64,000 nucleotides of DNA, taken from contig NZ_CP089975.1 of assembly GCF_029581575.1 (NCBI RefSeq), forward strand, positions 186,001 to 250,000. The letters are read 5' to 3'. Numbering within the stretch: position 1 is the first letter of the stretch; each line of letters starts with the position of its first letter. The notes under the pieces are model-generated. The model had not been told where the DNA came from. It did no database searches and saw only the letters and a list, made by a program, of their open reading frames with translations. Both the position numbers and the translations under genes were made by a program. This document shows, piece after piece, positions 49,701 through 57,935 of the stretch. The stretch comes from Moraxella nasibovis. GTDB lineage: Bacteria; Pseudomonadota; Gammaproteobacteria; Pseudomonadales; Moraxellaceae.

Positions 49701-52700
49701 CGCTACTGTTACTTTAACCAAACAACCAGATGGTTCTTGGACTTCAGACAATCCTGATGTTGTACCAAACATCCCAGTAGGTCAAGACACAGCTGTTATC
49801 CCAGCTGACAAAGTTAAAGATGGCGAGCAAGTCACTGCAGTTGCCAAAGATCCAGCAGGCAATCAAAATGAAGCAGAAGCAGTAACTGCACAAACTCCAG
49901 CTGACACTACCGCTCCAAGCGCACCTGTACTAACAGCTAACCCAGATGGTACCGTATCAGTTAAAGTACCTGCTGATGCCAATCCAAATGACACCGTTGT
50001 TGTAACTGTCCCACAAGACGATGGTACAACCGCTACTGTTACTTTAACCAAACAACCAGATGGTTCTTGGACTTCAGACAATCCTGATGTTGTACCAAAC
50101 ATCCCAGTAGGTCAAGACACAGCTGTTATCCCAGCTGACAAAGTTAAAGATGGCGAGCAAGTCACTGCAGTTGCCAAAGATCCAGCAGGCAATCAAAATG
50201 AAGCAGAAGCAGTAACTGCACAAACTCCAGCTGACACTACCGCTCCAAGCGCACCTGTACTAACAGCTAACCCAGATGGTACCGTATCAGTTAAAGTACC
50301 TGCTGATGCCAATCCAAATGACACCGTTGTTGTAACTGTCCCACAAGACGATGGTACAACCGCTACTGTTACTTTAACCAAACAACCAGATGGTTCTTGG
50401 ACTTCAGACAATCCTGATGTTGTACCAAACATCCCAGTAGGTCAAGACACAGCTGTTATCCCAGCTGACAAAGTTAAAGATGGCGAGCAAGTCACTGCAG
50501 TTGCCAAAGATCCAGCAGGCAATCAAAATGAAGCAGAAGCAGTAACTGCACAAACTCCAGCTGACACTACCGCTCCAAGCGCACCTGTACTAACAGCTAA
50601 CCCAGATGGTACCGTATCAGTTAAAGTACCTGCTGATGCCAATCCAAATGACACCGTTGTTGTAACTGTCCCACAAGACGATGGTACAACCGCTACTGTT
50701 ACTTTAACCAAACAACCAGATGGTTCTTGGACTTCAGACAATCCTGATGTTGTACCAAACATCCCAGTAGGTCAAGACACAGCTGTTATCCCAGCTGACA
50801 AAGTTAAAGATGGCGAGCAAGTCACTGCAGTTGCCAAAGATCCAGCAGGCAATCAAAATGAAGCAGAAGCAGTAACTGCACAAACTCCAGCTGACACTAC
50901 CGCTCCAAGCGCACCTGTACTAACAGCTAACCCAGATGGTACCGTATCAGTTAAAGTACCTGCTGATGCCAATCCAAATGACACCGTTGTTGTAACTGTC
51001 CCACAAGACGATGGTACAACCGCTACTGTTACTTTAACCAAACAACCAGATGGTTCTTGGACTTCAGACAATCCTGATGTTGTACCAAACATCCCAGTAG
51101 GTCAAGACACAGCTGTTATCCCAGCTGACAAAGTTAAAGATGGCGAGCAAGTCACTGCAGTTGCCAAAGATCCAGCAGGCAATCAAAATGAAGCAGAAGC
51201 AGTAACTGCACAAACTCCAGCTGACACTACCGCTCCAAGCGCACCTGTACTAACAGCTAACCCAGATGGTACCGTATCAGTTAAAGTACCTGCTGATGCC
51301 AATCCAAATGACACCGTTGTTGTAACTGTCCCACAAGACGATGGTACAACCGCTACTGTTACTTTAACCAAACAACCAGATGGTTCTTGGACTTCAGACA
51401 ATCCTGATGTTGTACCAAACATCCCAGTAGGTCAAGACACAGCTGTTATCCCAGCTGACAAAGTTAAAGATGGCGAGCAAGTCACTGCAGTTGCCAAAGA
51501 TCCAGCAGGCAATCAAAATGAAGCAGAAGCAGTAACTGCACAAACTCCAGCTGACACTACCGCTCCAAGCGCACCTGTACTAACAGCTAACCCAGATGGT
51601 ACCGTATCAGTTAAAGTACCTGCTGATGCCAATCCAAATGACACCGTTGTTGTAACTGTCCCACAAGACGATGGTACAACCGCTACTGTTACTTTAACCA
51701 AACAACCAGATGGTTCTTGGACTTCAGACAATCCTGATGTTGTACCAAACATCCCAGTAGGTCAAGACACAGCTGTTATCCCAGCTGACAAAGTTAAAGA
51801 TGGCGAGCAAGTCACTGCAGTTGCCAAAGATCCAGCAGGCAATCAAAATGAAGCAGAAGCAGTAACTGCACAAACTCCAGCTGACACTACCGCTCCAAGC
51901 GCACCTGTACTAACAGCTAACCCAGATGGTACCGTATCAGTTAAAGTACCTGCTGATGCCAATCCAAATGACACCGTTGTTGTAACTGTCCCACAAGACG
52001 ATGGTACAACCGCTACTGTTACTTTAACCAAACAACCAGATGGTTCTTGGACTTCAGACAATCCTGATGTTGTACCAAACATCCCAGTAGGTCAAGACAC
52101 AGCTGTTATCCCAGCTGACAAAGTTAAAGATGGCGAGCAAGTCACTGCAGTTGCCAAAGATCCAGCAGGCAATCAAAATGAAGCAGAAGCAGTAACTGCA
52201 CAAACTCCAGCTGACACTACCGCTCCAAGCGCACCTGTACTAACAGCTAACCCAGATGGTACCGTATCAGTTAAAGTACCTGCTGATGCCAATCCAAATG
52301 ACACCGTTGTTGTAACTGTCCCACAAGACGATGGTACAACCGCTACTGTTACTTTAACCAAACAACCAGATGGTTCTTGGACTTCAGACAATCCTGATGT
52401 TGTACCAAACATCCCAGTAGGTCAAGACACAGCTGTTATCCCAGCTGACAAAGTTAAAGATGGCGAGCAAGTCACTGCAGTTGCCAAAGATCCAGCAGGC
52501 AATCAAAATGAAGCAGAAGCAGTAACTGCACAAACTCCAGCTGACACTACCGCTCCAAGCGCACCTGTACTAACAGCTAACCCAGATGGTACCGTATCAG
52601 TTAAAGTACCTGCTGATGCCAATCCAAATGACACCGTTGTTGTAACTGTCCCACAAGACGATGGTACAACCGCTACTGTTACTTTAACCAAACAACCAGA

Positions 52701-55700
52701 TGGTTCTTGGACTTCAGACAATCCTGATGTTGTACCAAACATCCCAGTAGGTCAAGACACAGCTGTTATCCCAGCTGACAAAGTTAAAGATGGCGAGCAA
52801 GTCACTGCAGTTGCCAAAGATCCAGCAGGCAATCAAAATGAAGCAGAAGCAGTAACTGCACAAACTCCAGCTGACACTACCGCTCCAAGCGCACCTGTAC
52901 TAACAGCTAACCCAGATGGTACCGTATCAGTTAAAGTACCTGCTGATGCCAATCCAAATGACACCGTTGTTGTAACTGTCCCACAAGACGATGGTACAAC
53001 CGCTACTGTTACTTTAACCAAACAACCAGATGGTTCTTGGACTTCAGACAATCCTGATGTTGTACCAAACATCCCAGTAGGTCAAGACACAGCTGTTATC
53101 CCAGCTGACAAAGTTAAAGATGGCGAGCAAGTCACTGCAGTTGCCAAAGATCCAGCAGGCAATCAAAATGAAGCAGAAGCAGTAACTGCACAAACTCCAG
53201 CTGACACTACCGCTCCAAGCGCACCTGTACTAACAGCTAACCCAGATGGTACCGTATCAGTTAAAGTACCTGCTGATGCCAATCCAAATGACACCGTTGT
53301 TGTAACTGTCCCACAAGACGATGGTACAACCGCTACTGTTACTTTAACCAAACAACCAGATGGTTCTTGGACTTCAGACAATCCTGATGTTGTACCAAAC
53401 ATCCCAGTAGGTCAAGACACAGCTGTTATCCCAGCTGACAAAGTTAAAGATGGCGAGCAAGTCACTGCAGTTGCCAAAGATCCAGCAGGCAATCAAAATG
53501 AAGCAGAAGCAGTAACTGCACAAACTCCAGCTGACACTACCGCTCCAAGCGCACCTGTACTAACAGCTAACCCAGATGGTACCGTATCAGTTAAAGTACC
53601 TGCTGATGCCAATCCAAATGACACCGTTGTTGTAACTGTCCCACAAGACGATGGTACAACCGCTACTGTTACTTTAACCAAACAACCAGATGGTTCTTGG
53701 ACTTCAGACAATCCTGATGTTGTACCAAACATCCCAGTAGGTCAAGACACAGCTGTTATCCCAGCTGACAAAGTTAAAGATGGCGAGCAAGTCACTGCAG
53801 TTGCCAAAGATCCAGCAGGCAATCAAAATGAAGCAGAAGCAGTAACTGCACAAACTCCAGCTGACACTACCGCTCCAAGCGCACCTGTACTAACAGCTAA
53901 CCCAGATGGTACCGTATCAGTTAAAGTACCTGCTGATGCCAATCCAAATGACACCGTTGTTGTAACTGTCCCACAAGACGATGGTACAACCGCTACTGTT
54001 ACTTTAACCAAACAACCAGATGGTTCTTGGACTTCAGACAATCCTGATGTTGTACCAAACATCCCAGTAGGTCAAGACACAGCTGTTATCCCAGCTGACA
54101 AAGTTAAAGATGGCGAGCAAGTCACTGCAGTTGCCAAAGATCCAGCAGGCAATCAAAATGAAGCAGAAGCAGTAACTGCACAAACTCCAGCTGACACTAC
54201 CGCTCCAAGCGCACCTGTACTAACAGCTAACCCAGATGGTACCGTATCAGTTAAAGTACCTGCTGATGCCAATCCAAATGACACCGTTGTTGTAACTGTC
54301 CCACAAGACGATGGTACAACCGCTACTGTTACTTTAACCAAACAACCAGATGGTTCTTGGACTTCAGACAATCCTGATGTTGTACCAAACATCCCAGTAG
54401 GTCAAGACACAGCTGTTATCCCAGCTGACAAAGTTAAAGATGGCGAGCAAGTCACTGCAGTTGCCAAAGATCCAGCAGGCAATCAAAATGAAGCAGAAGC
54501 AGTAACTGCACAAACTCCAGCTGACACTACCGCTCCAAGCGCACCTGTACTAACAGCTAACCCAGATGGTACCGTATCAGTTAAAGTACCTGCTGATGCC
54601 AATCCAAATGACACCGTTGTTGTAACTGTCCCACAAGACGATGGTACAACCGCTACTGTTACTTTAACCAAACAACCAGATGGTTCTTGGACTTCAGACA
54701 ATCCTGATGTTGTACCAAACATCCCAGTAGGTCAAGACACAGCTGTTATCCCAGCTGACAAAGTTAAAGATGGCGAGCAAGTCACTGCAGTTGCCAAAGA
54801 TCCAGCAGGCAATCAAAATGAAGCAGAAGCAGTAACTGCACAAACTCCAGCTGACACTACGCCACCATCAGCACCAACAGTAGAAATCGTAGGTGCAAAA
54901 GAAGATCGCAAGATCAACCCTGTCGATTTGGATGCAGACGGTAAAGTAACTGTTAAAGTTACACCGCCTGCAGACGCAGAAGTGGGCGATACTGTCACTG
55001 TAACAGGTCCTAACGGTCAAACTGTAACCGTACCTCTAGAAGACAAGGACGGCGACGGTACACCAGATCCTGTGGAAGTGAAAATCACCCCAGCGCCTGA
55101 AGGTGAAGAAACTAAAGTTACTGCAATCGTAACCGATAAAGCCAATAATCCATCTCAACCTGCTGAAGCTACAGCGGATACCGACACCAAAGTCCCTGGC
55201 GACTCAGACGGCGACGGCGTTGCTGACGATGCTGGTAAGCCACAAGTTGTGATTGCTGACGGCGATGATGGCAACATCAACCCTGCTGATGTTGATGAAG
55301 ATGGTAAAGTTAATGCAACAGTTACTTTCCCAGCTGACTCAGGCTACTCAGTAGGCGATACCGTTAAGATCACAGACCAAGACGGTAACACTGTTCTTGA
55401 GCGTCCATTAACTCAAGAAGACCTTGACAACGGCATCACTGTTGCAGTAACCCCAGCAGCAGAAGGTGAAGACACTGTTGTTACTGCGGTAGTCACTGAT
55501 GCAGAAGGCAACAGCTCAACTGAAGGTCAAGACACTTCGGTTACGGATTTAGTAGTTGAACCAGCTACCCAAATCCTACCGAATTCAGTGAAAATGGCTG
55601 ATAACTTGACCGACGAGACACCAGATGCTGTGTCTTTCTATCCAAACGAAGATGAGACACCTTATGTAGGTGAAATTGCCAGCGTAGCAGGTGATGACTA

Positions 55701-57594
55701 CAATACTGCACTTAGCTTGGATACAGGTCTGACGAACGATACGACACCTGAGCTGTCTTTCTCATTAGACAATCCTTTGGCTGATGGTCAAAGCGTGGAA
55801 GTGGTTCGCTATGTCGTTGTTAATGGCACACGAGCCATTGCTGAATCAATTACAGCGACCTCTACAGATAACAAAAACTTTACCTTTACCGACAATCTAG
55901 AGCAAACTTATGGCACAGACTATGAGTATGTCATTCAGCTTAAAGAAGGTGATGACATTCTAAATGAGCAGTCGCATAAAGTTCGTCTAGATACGATGGT
56001 TGAGCCGATGCAGGTTACTAATGCAACCTTTAATGATAATACAGGCGCAGCCACCGTTGTCTTCACTGCTCGTGAAAACTCGGAAGTAGGCGGTACTGTT
56101 ACTGCTAAGTACACCGCTGGTGGTCGTGAGCAAGAGGTAATTGCTACTGATGATGGCACGGGTAACTACACGCTTGATCTACAAGGCTTTAACCGTAAAG
56201 ATCCAGCTGGTATTGAGCTGACCATCGTCGATGCAGCGGGTAACATTACCACGCAAAAAGTGAACTTTATCCGCAACTTGTTCAGTGATTACAATCTAGA
56301 GCAAGGTCCAGATACGACAGCGAACACCTTTGATGATGCGAACCGCTTGTTACCAAGACAGCAAACCTCAGCCGCAGATGAGACAGCAATCAAAGCCACT
56401 GACGGCAACGACACTCTGATTGTTGGTCTTGAGCAGTTCGGTGGATTCGGTGCGTTAAATGGCTCTTTGGCTGATGAAGGCGGTATGGTAAATCCACGCA
56501 CATTGCTGGTAGATACTGGTGCTGGCGATGACTTTATCCATCTGCGTGGTGCTTTCCAAGGCTTGGAGCGTAAAACATCTCAAGTCCTAATGGGCGAGGG
56601 TAACGACAAGCTACAAGTCGATGATAACTTGGTTGCTTATATTGCAAATCCGCAGTTTAGAGTTGATATGGGTAATGGTGACAACATCATTCACCTTAAA
56701 GGCTTTGTTGCATTGACGATGAACAGTAATGTGACATTTGGTGATGGTGATGACTTATTCATCATTGGTTCAAACTTCAATGGTCGTAAGACTGTGGACT
56801 TTGGTGAGGGTAATAATACCTTACAGATCGGTGGTTATCTAGCTAATGGTGGCAACTTGCAATCAAGTAGCATTACTTTCGGTGCTGGCAATGATGTGAT
56901 GACTGTCAGCTCTAATGTGGATAATGTCCAAACCACCATCAACCTAGGCGATGGTAATAACTACTATGAAGTAGGGGGCGATCAGCGTACTGCTACCGTG
57001 ATCAGCGGTGCTGGTGATGATATTGTATTGATCAAAGGTGGCTTAGCATACGGCGGTAACCTAGGTGCAACTACCAACACCAACAGTATCTCAACTGGTG
57101 CGGGCAATGATGATGTAACCATCGTTGGTCAGTCATATCGTGGCTTGATCGACTTGGGTGAAGGTGATGATACCCTGACCATTGGTAAAGTGTATCTAGA
57201 CTCTAACCCAAATCAGCTACAATTCAATGGCGGCGAGGGTAATGACACCATCAACCTAATCGCAGGTGCTGAAGAGTACTCAATGCGTACCATCAAGAAC
57301 TTTGAGACAGTGGATATGACTGGCAACGGGCAACAAACCCTACGCGTTGAGATCAATCATCTGCTTGAAATGGATGGTAATACTGAGCTATTCATCAAAG
57401 GTGATGCCGAGGATATCGTTAAGCTGGGTACTGCTAACAACAACCTAAACGACAGCTTGACTGGCACTGGGCGTGTAGTTTGGGCACCTGTTGCGGCGGA
57501 AAATAAAGTGGTTGATGGCATTACTTATGAAGCCTACACCATCACCCAAACGAACGAATGGGTATATATCCAACAAGGCGTTCAAGTCATCTAA
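43786..57594 (+). CDS. Giant Bap-family surface adhesin with 32 identical repeats and RTX-like C-terminus
   Basis: A 4602-residue protein. Residues 1-168 form a BapA-prefix-like N-terminus with a hydrophobic stretch (ILPWLVGLAAVGGLAALASG) and no classical signal peptide. Residues 169-3688 are 32 tandem 110-residue Ig-like units, each starting ADTTAPSAPVLTANPDGT. Residues 3689 to about 4180 hold diverged Ig-like domains and a calcium-type DSDGDGVADD loop. About 4190-4500 carries eleven RTX-like G-x-G-(D/N)-(D/N) motifs such as GEGNDKL and GDGDDLF. The C-terminal ~60 residues resemble type I secretion signals of Bap proteins. It is probably exported by an ABC-type system not present here and mediates adhesion and biofilm formation. 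Confidence 0.93.
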   Translation: MSNIVLKAHSATQTLGEVAVTQGAVTKVKAQRQVNYELLNTETGRAPDHIITKRVGQDLHINLDKEGRNDDIIIEGYYDNADAALIGLAEDGQYYYYIPDTGEVADYVTQLANGDIEGQALGGQSYIAPWWMGATEAKAGILPWLVGLAAVGGLAALASGSDDDKSAPADTTAPSAPVLTANPDGTVSVKVPADANPNDTVVVTVPQDDGTTATVTLTKQPDGSWTSDNPDVVPNIPVGQDTAVIPADKVKDGEQVTAVAKDPAGNQNEAEAVTAQTPADTTAPSAPVLTANPDGTVSVKVPADANPNDTVVVTVPQDDGTTATVTLTKQPDGSWTSDNPDVVPNIPVGQDTAVIPADKVKDGEQVTAVAKDPAGNQNEAEAVTAQTPADTTAPSAPVLTANPDGTVSVKVPADANPNDTVVVTVPQDDGTTATVTLTKQPDGSWTSDNPDVVPNIPVGQDTAVIPADKVKDGEQVTAVAKDPAGNQNEAEAVTAQTPADTTAPSAPVLTANPDGTVSVKVPADANPNDTVVVTVPQDDGTTATVTLTKQPDGSWTSDNPDVVPNIPVGQDTAVIPADKVKDGEQVTAVAKDPAGNQNEAEAVTAQTPADTTAPSAPVLTANPDGTVSVKVPADANPNDTVVVTVPQDDGTTATVTLTKQPDGSWTSDNPDVVPNIPVGQDTAVIPADKVKDGEQVTAVAKDPAGNQNEAEAVTAQTPADTTAPSAPVLTANPDGTVSVKVPADANPNDTVVVTVPQDDGTTATVTLTKQPDGSWTSDNPDVVPNIPVGQDTAVIPADKVKDGEQVTAVAKDPAGNQNEAEAVTAQTPADTTAPSAPVLTANPDGTVSVKVPADANPNDTVVVTVPQDDGTTATVTLTKQPDGSWTSDNPDVVPNIPVGQDTAVIPADKVKDGEQVTAVAKDPAGNQNEAEAVTAQTPADTTAPSAPVLTANPDGTVSVKVPADANPNDTVVVTVPQDDGTTATVTLTKQPDGSWTSDNPDVVPNIPVGQDTAVIPADKVKDGEQVTAVAKDPAGNQNEAEAVTAQTPADTTAPSAPVLTANPDGTVSVKVPADANPNDTVVVTVPQDDGTTATVTLTKQPDGSWTSDNPDVVPNIPVGQDTAVIPADKVKDGEQVTAVAKDPAGNQNEAEAVTAQTPADTTAPSAPVLTANPDGTVSVKVPADANPNDTVVVTVPQDDGTTATVTLTKQPDGSWTSDNPDVVPNIPVGQDTAVIPADKVKDGEQVTAVAKDPAGNQNEAEAVTAQTPADTTAPSAPVLTANPDGTVSVKVPADANPNDTVVVTVPQDDGTTATVTLTKQPDGSWTSDNPDVVPNIPVGQDTAVIPADKVKDGEQVTAVAKDPAGNQNEAEAVTAQTPADTTAPSAPVLTANPDGTVSVKVPADANPNDTVVVTVPQDDGTTATVTLTKQPDGSWTSDNPDVVPNIPVGQDTAVIPADKVKDGEQVTAVAKDPAGNQNEAEAVTAQTPADTTAPSAPVLTANPDGTVSVKVPADANPNDTVVVTVPQDDGTTATVTLTKQPDGSWTSDNPDVVPNIPVGQDTAVIPADKVKDGEQVTAVAKDPAGNQNEAEAVTAQTPADTTAPSAPVLTANPDGTVSVKVPADANPNDTVVVTVPQDDGTTATVTLTKQPDGSWTSDNPDVVPNIPVGQDTAVIPADKVKDGEQVTAVAKDPAGNQNEAEAVTAQTPADTTAPSAPVLTANPDGTVSVKVPADANPNDTVVVTVPQDDGTTATVTLTKQPDGSWTSDNPDVVPNIPVGQDTAVIPADKVKDGEQVTAVAKDPAGNQNEAEAVTAQTPADTTAPSAPVLTANPDGTVSVKVPADANPNDTVVVTVPQDDGTTATVTLTKQPDGSWTSDNPDVVPNIPVGQDTAVIPADKVKDGEQVTAVAKDPAGNQNEAEAVTAQTPADTTAPSAPVLTANPDGTVSVKVPADANPNDTVVVTVPQDDGTTATVTLTKQPDGSWTSDNPDVVPNIPVGQDTAVIPADKVKDGEQVTAVAKDPAGNQNEAEAVTAQTPADTTAPSAPVLTANPDGTVSVKVPADANPNDTVVVTVPQDDGTTATVTLTKQPDGSWTSDNPDVVPNIPVGQDTAVIPADKVKDGEQVTAVAKDPAGNQNEAEAVTAQTPADTTAPSAPVLTANPDGTVSVKVPADANPNDTVVVTVPQDDGTTATVTLTKQPDGSWTSDNPDVVPNIPVGQDTAVIPADKVKDGEQVTAVAKDPAGNQNEAEAVTAQTPADTTAPSAPVLTANPDGTVSVKVPADANPNDTVVVTVPQDDGTTATVTLTKQPDGSWTSDNPDVVPNIPVGQDTAVIPADKVKDGEQVTAVAKDPAGNQNEAEAVTAQTPADTTAPSAPVLTANPDGTVSVKVPADANPNDTVVVTVPQDDGTTATVTLTKQPDGSWTSDNPDVVPNIPVGQDTAVIPADKVKDGEQVTAVAKDPAGNQNEAEAVTAQTPADTTAPSAPVLTANPDGTVSVKVPADANPNDTVVVTVPQDDGTTATVTLTKQPDGSWTSDNPDVVPNIPVGQDTAVIPADKVKDGEQVTAVAKDPAGNQNEAEAVTAQTPADTTAPSAPVLTANPDGTVSVKVPADANPNDTVVVTVPQDDGTTATVTLTKQPDGSWTSDNPDVVPNIPVGQDTAVIPADKVKDGEQVTAVAKDPAGNQNEAEAVTAQTPADTTAPSAPVLTANPDGTVSVKVPADANPNDTVVVTVPQDDGTTATVTLTKQPDGSWTSDNPDVVPNIPVGQDTAVIPADKVKDGEQVTAVAKDPAGNQNEAEAVTAQTPADTTAPSAPVLTANPDGTVSVKVPADANPNDTVVVTVPQDDGTTATVTLTKQPDGSWTSDNPDVVPNIPVGQDTAVIPADKVKDGEQVTAVAKDPAGNQNEAEAVTAQTPADTTAPSAPVLTANPDGTVSVKVPADANPNDTVVVTVPQDDGTTATVTLTKQPDGSWTSDNPDVVPNIPVGQDTAVIPADKVKDGEQVTAVAKDPAGNQNEAEAVTAQTPADTTAPSAPVLTANPDGTVSVKVPADANPNDTVVVTVPQDDGTTATVTLTKQPDGSWTSDNPDVVPNIPVGQDTAVIPADKVKDGEQVTAVAKDPAGNQNEAEAVTAQTPADTTAPSAPVLTANPDGTVSVKVPADANPNDTVVVTVPQDDGTTATVTLTKQPDGSWTSDNPDVVPNIPVGQDTAVIPADKVKDGEQVTAVAKDPAGNQNEAEAVTAQTPADTTAPSAPVLTANPDGTVSVKVPADANPNDTVVVTVPQDDGTTATVTLTKQPDGSWTSDNPDVVPNIPVGQDTAVIPADKVKDGEQVTAVAKDPAGNQNEAEAVTAQTPADTTAPSAPVLTANPDGTVSVKVPADANPNDTVVVTVPQDDGTTATVTLTKQPDGSWTSDNPDVVPNIPVGQDTAVIPADKVKDGEQVTAVAKDPAGNQNEAEAVTAQTPADTTAPSAPVLTANPDGTVSVKVPADANPNDTVVVTVPQDDGTTATVTLTKQPDGSWTSDNPDVVPNIPVGQDTAVIPADKVKDGEQVTAVAKDPAGNQNEAEAVTAQTPADTTAPSAPVLTANPDGTVSVKVPADANPNDTVVVTVPQDDGTTATVTLTKQPDGSWTSDNPDVVPNIPVGQDTAVIPADKVKDGEQVTAVAKDPAGNQNEAEAVTAQTPADTTPPSAPTVEIVGAKEDRKINPVDLDADGKVTVKVTPPADAEVGDTVTVTGPNGQTVTVPLEDKDGDGTPDPVEVKITPAPEGEETKVTAIVTDKANNPSQPAEATADTDTKVPGDSDGDGVADDAGKPQVVIADGDDGNINPADVDEDGKVNATVTFPADSGYSVGDTVKITDQDGNTVLERPLTQEDLDNGITVAVTPAAEGEDTVVTAVVTDAEGNSSTEGQDTSVTDLVVEPATQILPNSVKMADNLTDETPDAVSFYPNEDETPYVGEIASVAGDDYNTALSLDTGLTNDTTPELSFSLDNPLADGQSVEVVRYVVVNGTRAIAESITATSTDNKNFTFTDNLEQTYGTDYEYVIQLKEGDDILNEQSHKVRLDTMVEPMQVTNATFNDNTGAATVVFTARENSEVGGTVTAKYTAGGREQEVIATDDGTGNYTLDLQGFNRKDPAGIELTIVDAAGNITTQKVNFIRNLFSDYNLEQGPDTTANTFDDANRLLPRQQTSAADETAIKATDGNDTLIVGLEQFGGFGALNGSLADEGGMVNPRTLLVDTGAGDDFIHLRGAFQGLERKTSQVLMGEGNDKLQVDDNLVAYIANPQFRVDMGNGDNIIHLKGFVALTMNSNVTFGDGDDLFIIGSNFNGRKTVDFGEGNNTLQIGGYLANGGNLQSSSITFGAGNDVMTVSSNVDNVQTTINLGDGNNYYEVGGDQRTATVISGAGDDIVLIKGGLAYGGNLGATTNTNSISTGAGNDDVTIVGQSYRGLIDLGEGDDTLTIGKVYLDSNPNQLQFNGGEGNDTINLIAGAEEYSMRTIKNFETVDMTGNGQQTLRVEINHLLEMDGNTELFIKGDAEDIVKLGTANNNLNDSLTGTGRVVWAPVAAENKVVDGITYEAYTITQTNEWVYIQQGVQVI
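44290..54849 (+). repeat. 32 x 330-bp perfect tandem repeat array
   Basis: Starts of GCTGACACTAC recur every 330 bp from 44290 to 54850, which defines 32 units (10,560 bp). By eye every unit has the same nucleotide sequence, including synonymous positions. Because 330 is divisible by three, loss or gain of units keeps the reading frame. Confidence 0.96.
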
Positions 57595-57624
57595 TTTTAG
57601 CTGACTTTACAAATCAAGCAACAC

Positions 57625-57658
57625 AAAACCACCCCCGAGTTCGGGGGTGGTTTTTTTT
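57625..57658 (+). terminator. Rho-independent terminator after bap
   Basis: AAAACCACCCCCG pairs with CGGGGGTGGTTTT around AGTT, followed by a run of eight T residues that starts within the stem. It lies 31 bp past the bap stop codon. Confidence 0.95.
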
Positions 57659-57709
57659 GATGGGTTTGTTTTGTGTGTATGTCAAATCATTGTGGCGGTG
57701 CTGAATTGA

Positions 57710-57922
57710 TGGGGGTGATTGCGTATGGGGCGAATGTGTTGTATAGGGGCGAATATTATTCGCCCCTACGATCAAACCTTAAATGCAAGTTCGTTTGTAG
57801 GGGCTAATTGCAATTAGCCCCTACAATTAAAATCCCAAATGTCATGCGATAGGTAGGGACGAAACATTTTTCGCCCCTACGACCATCAACCTGCTTTAAG
57901 AGTAAAACATTTTTTCGCCCCT
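57710..57922. repeat. Palindromic repeat cluster between bap and fic
   Basis: Four or five palindromes of the GTAGGGGCGAATATTATTCG and GTAGGGGCTAATTGCAATTA kinds, with linkers such as CTTAAATGCAAGTTCGTTT. The same units occur at 42062-42340 and 59455-59695. Confidence 0.88.
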
Positions 57923-57935
57923 GTGTGCAGTCTTG

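Noticed and set aside
44290-54849. Reading the array as a CRISPR or iteron array
   Set aside because: Units are 330 bp, contiguous, without spacers and fully coding in one frame.
44160-54998. About thirty antisense open frames of 79 codons inside the bap repeats
   Set aside because: They are copies of one chance frame opposite the repeat unit, with no ribosome-binding site logic and no family resemblance.
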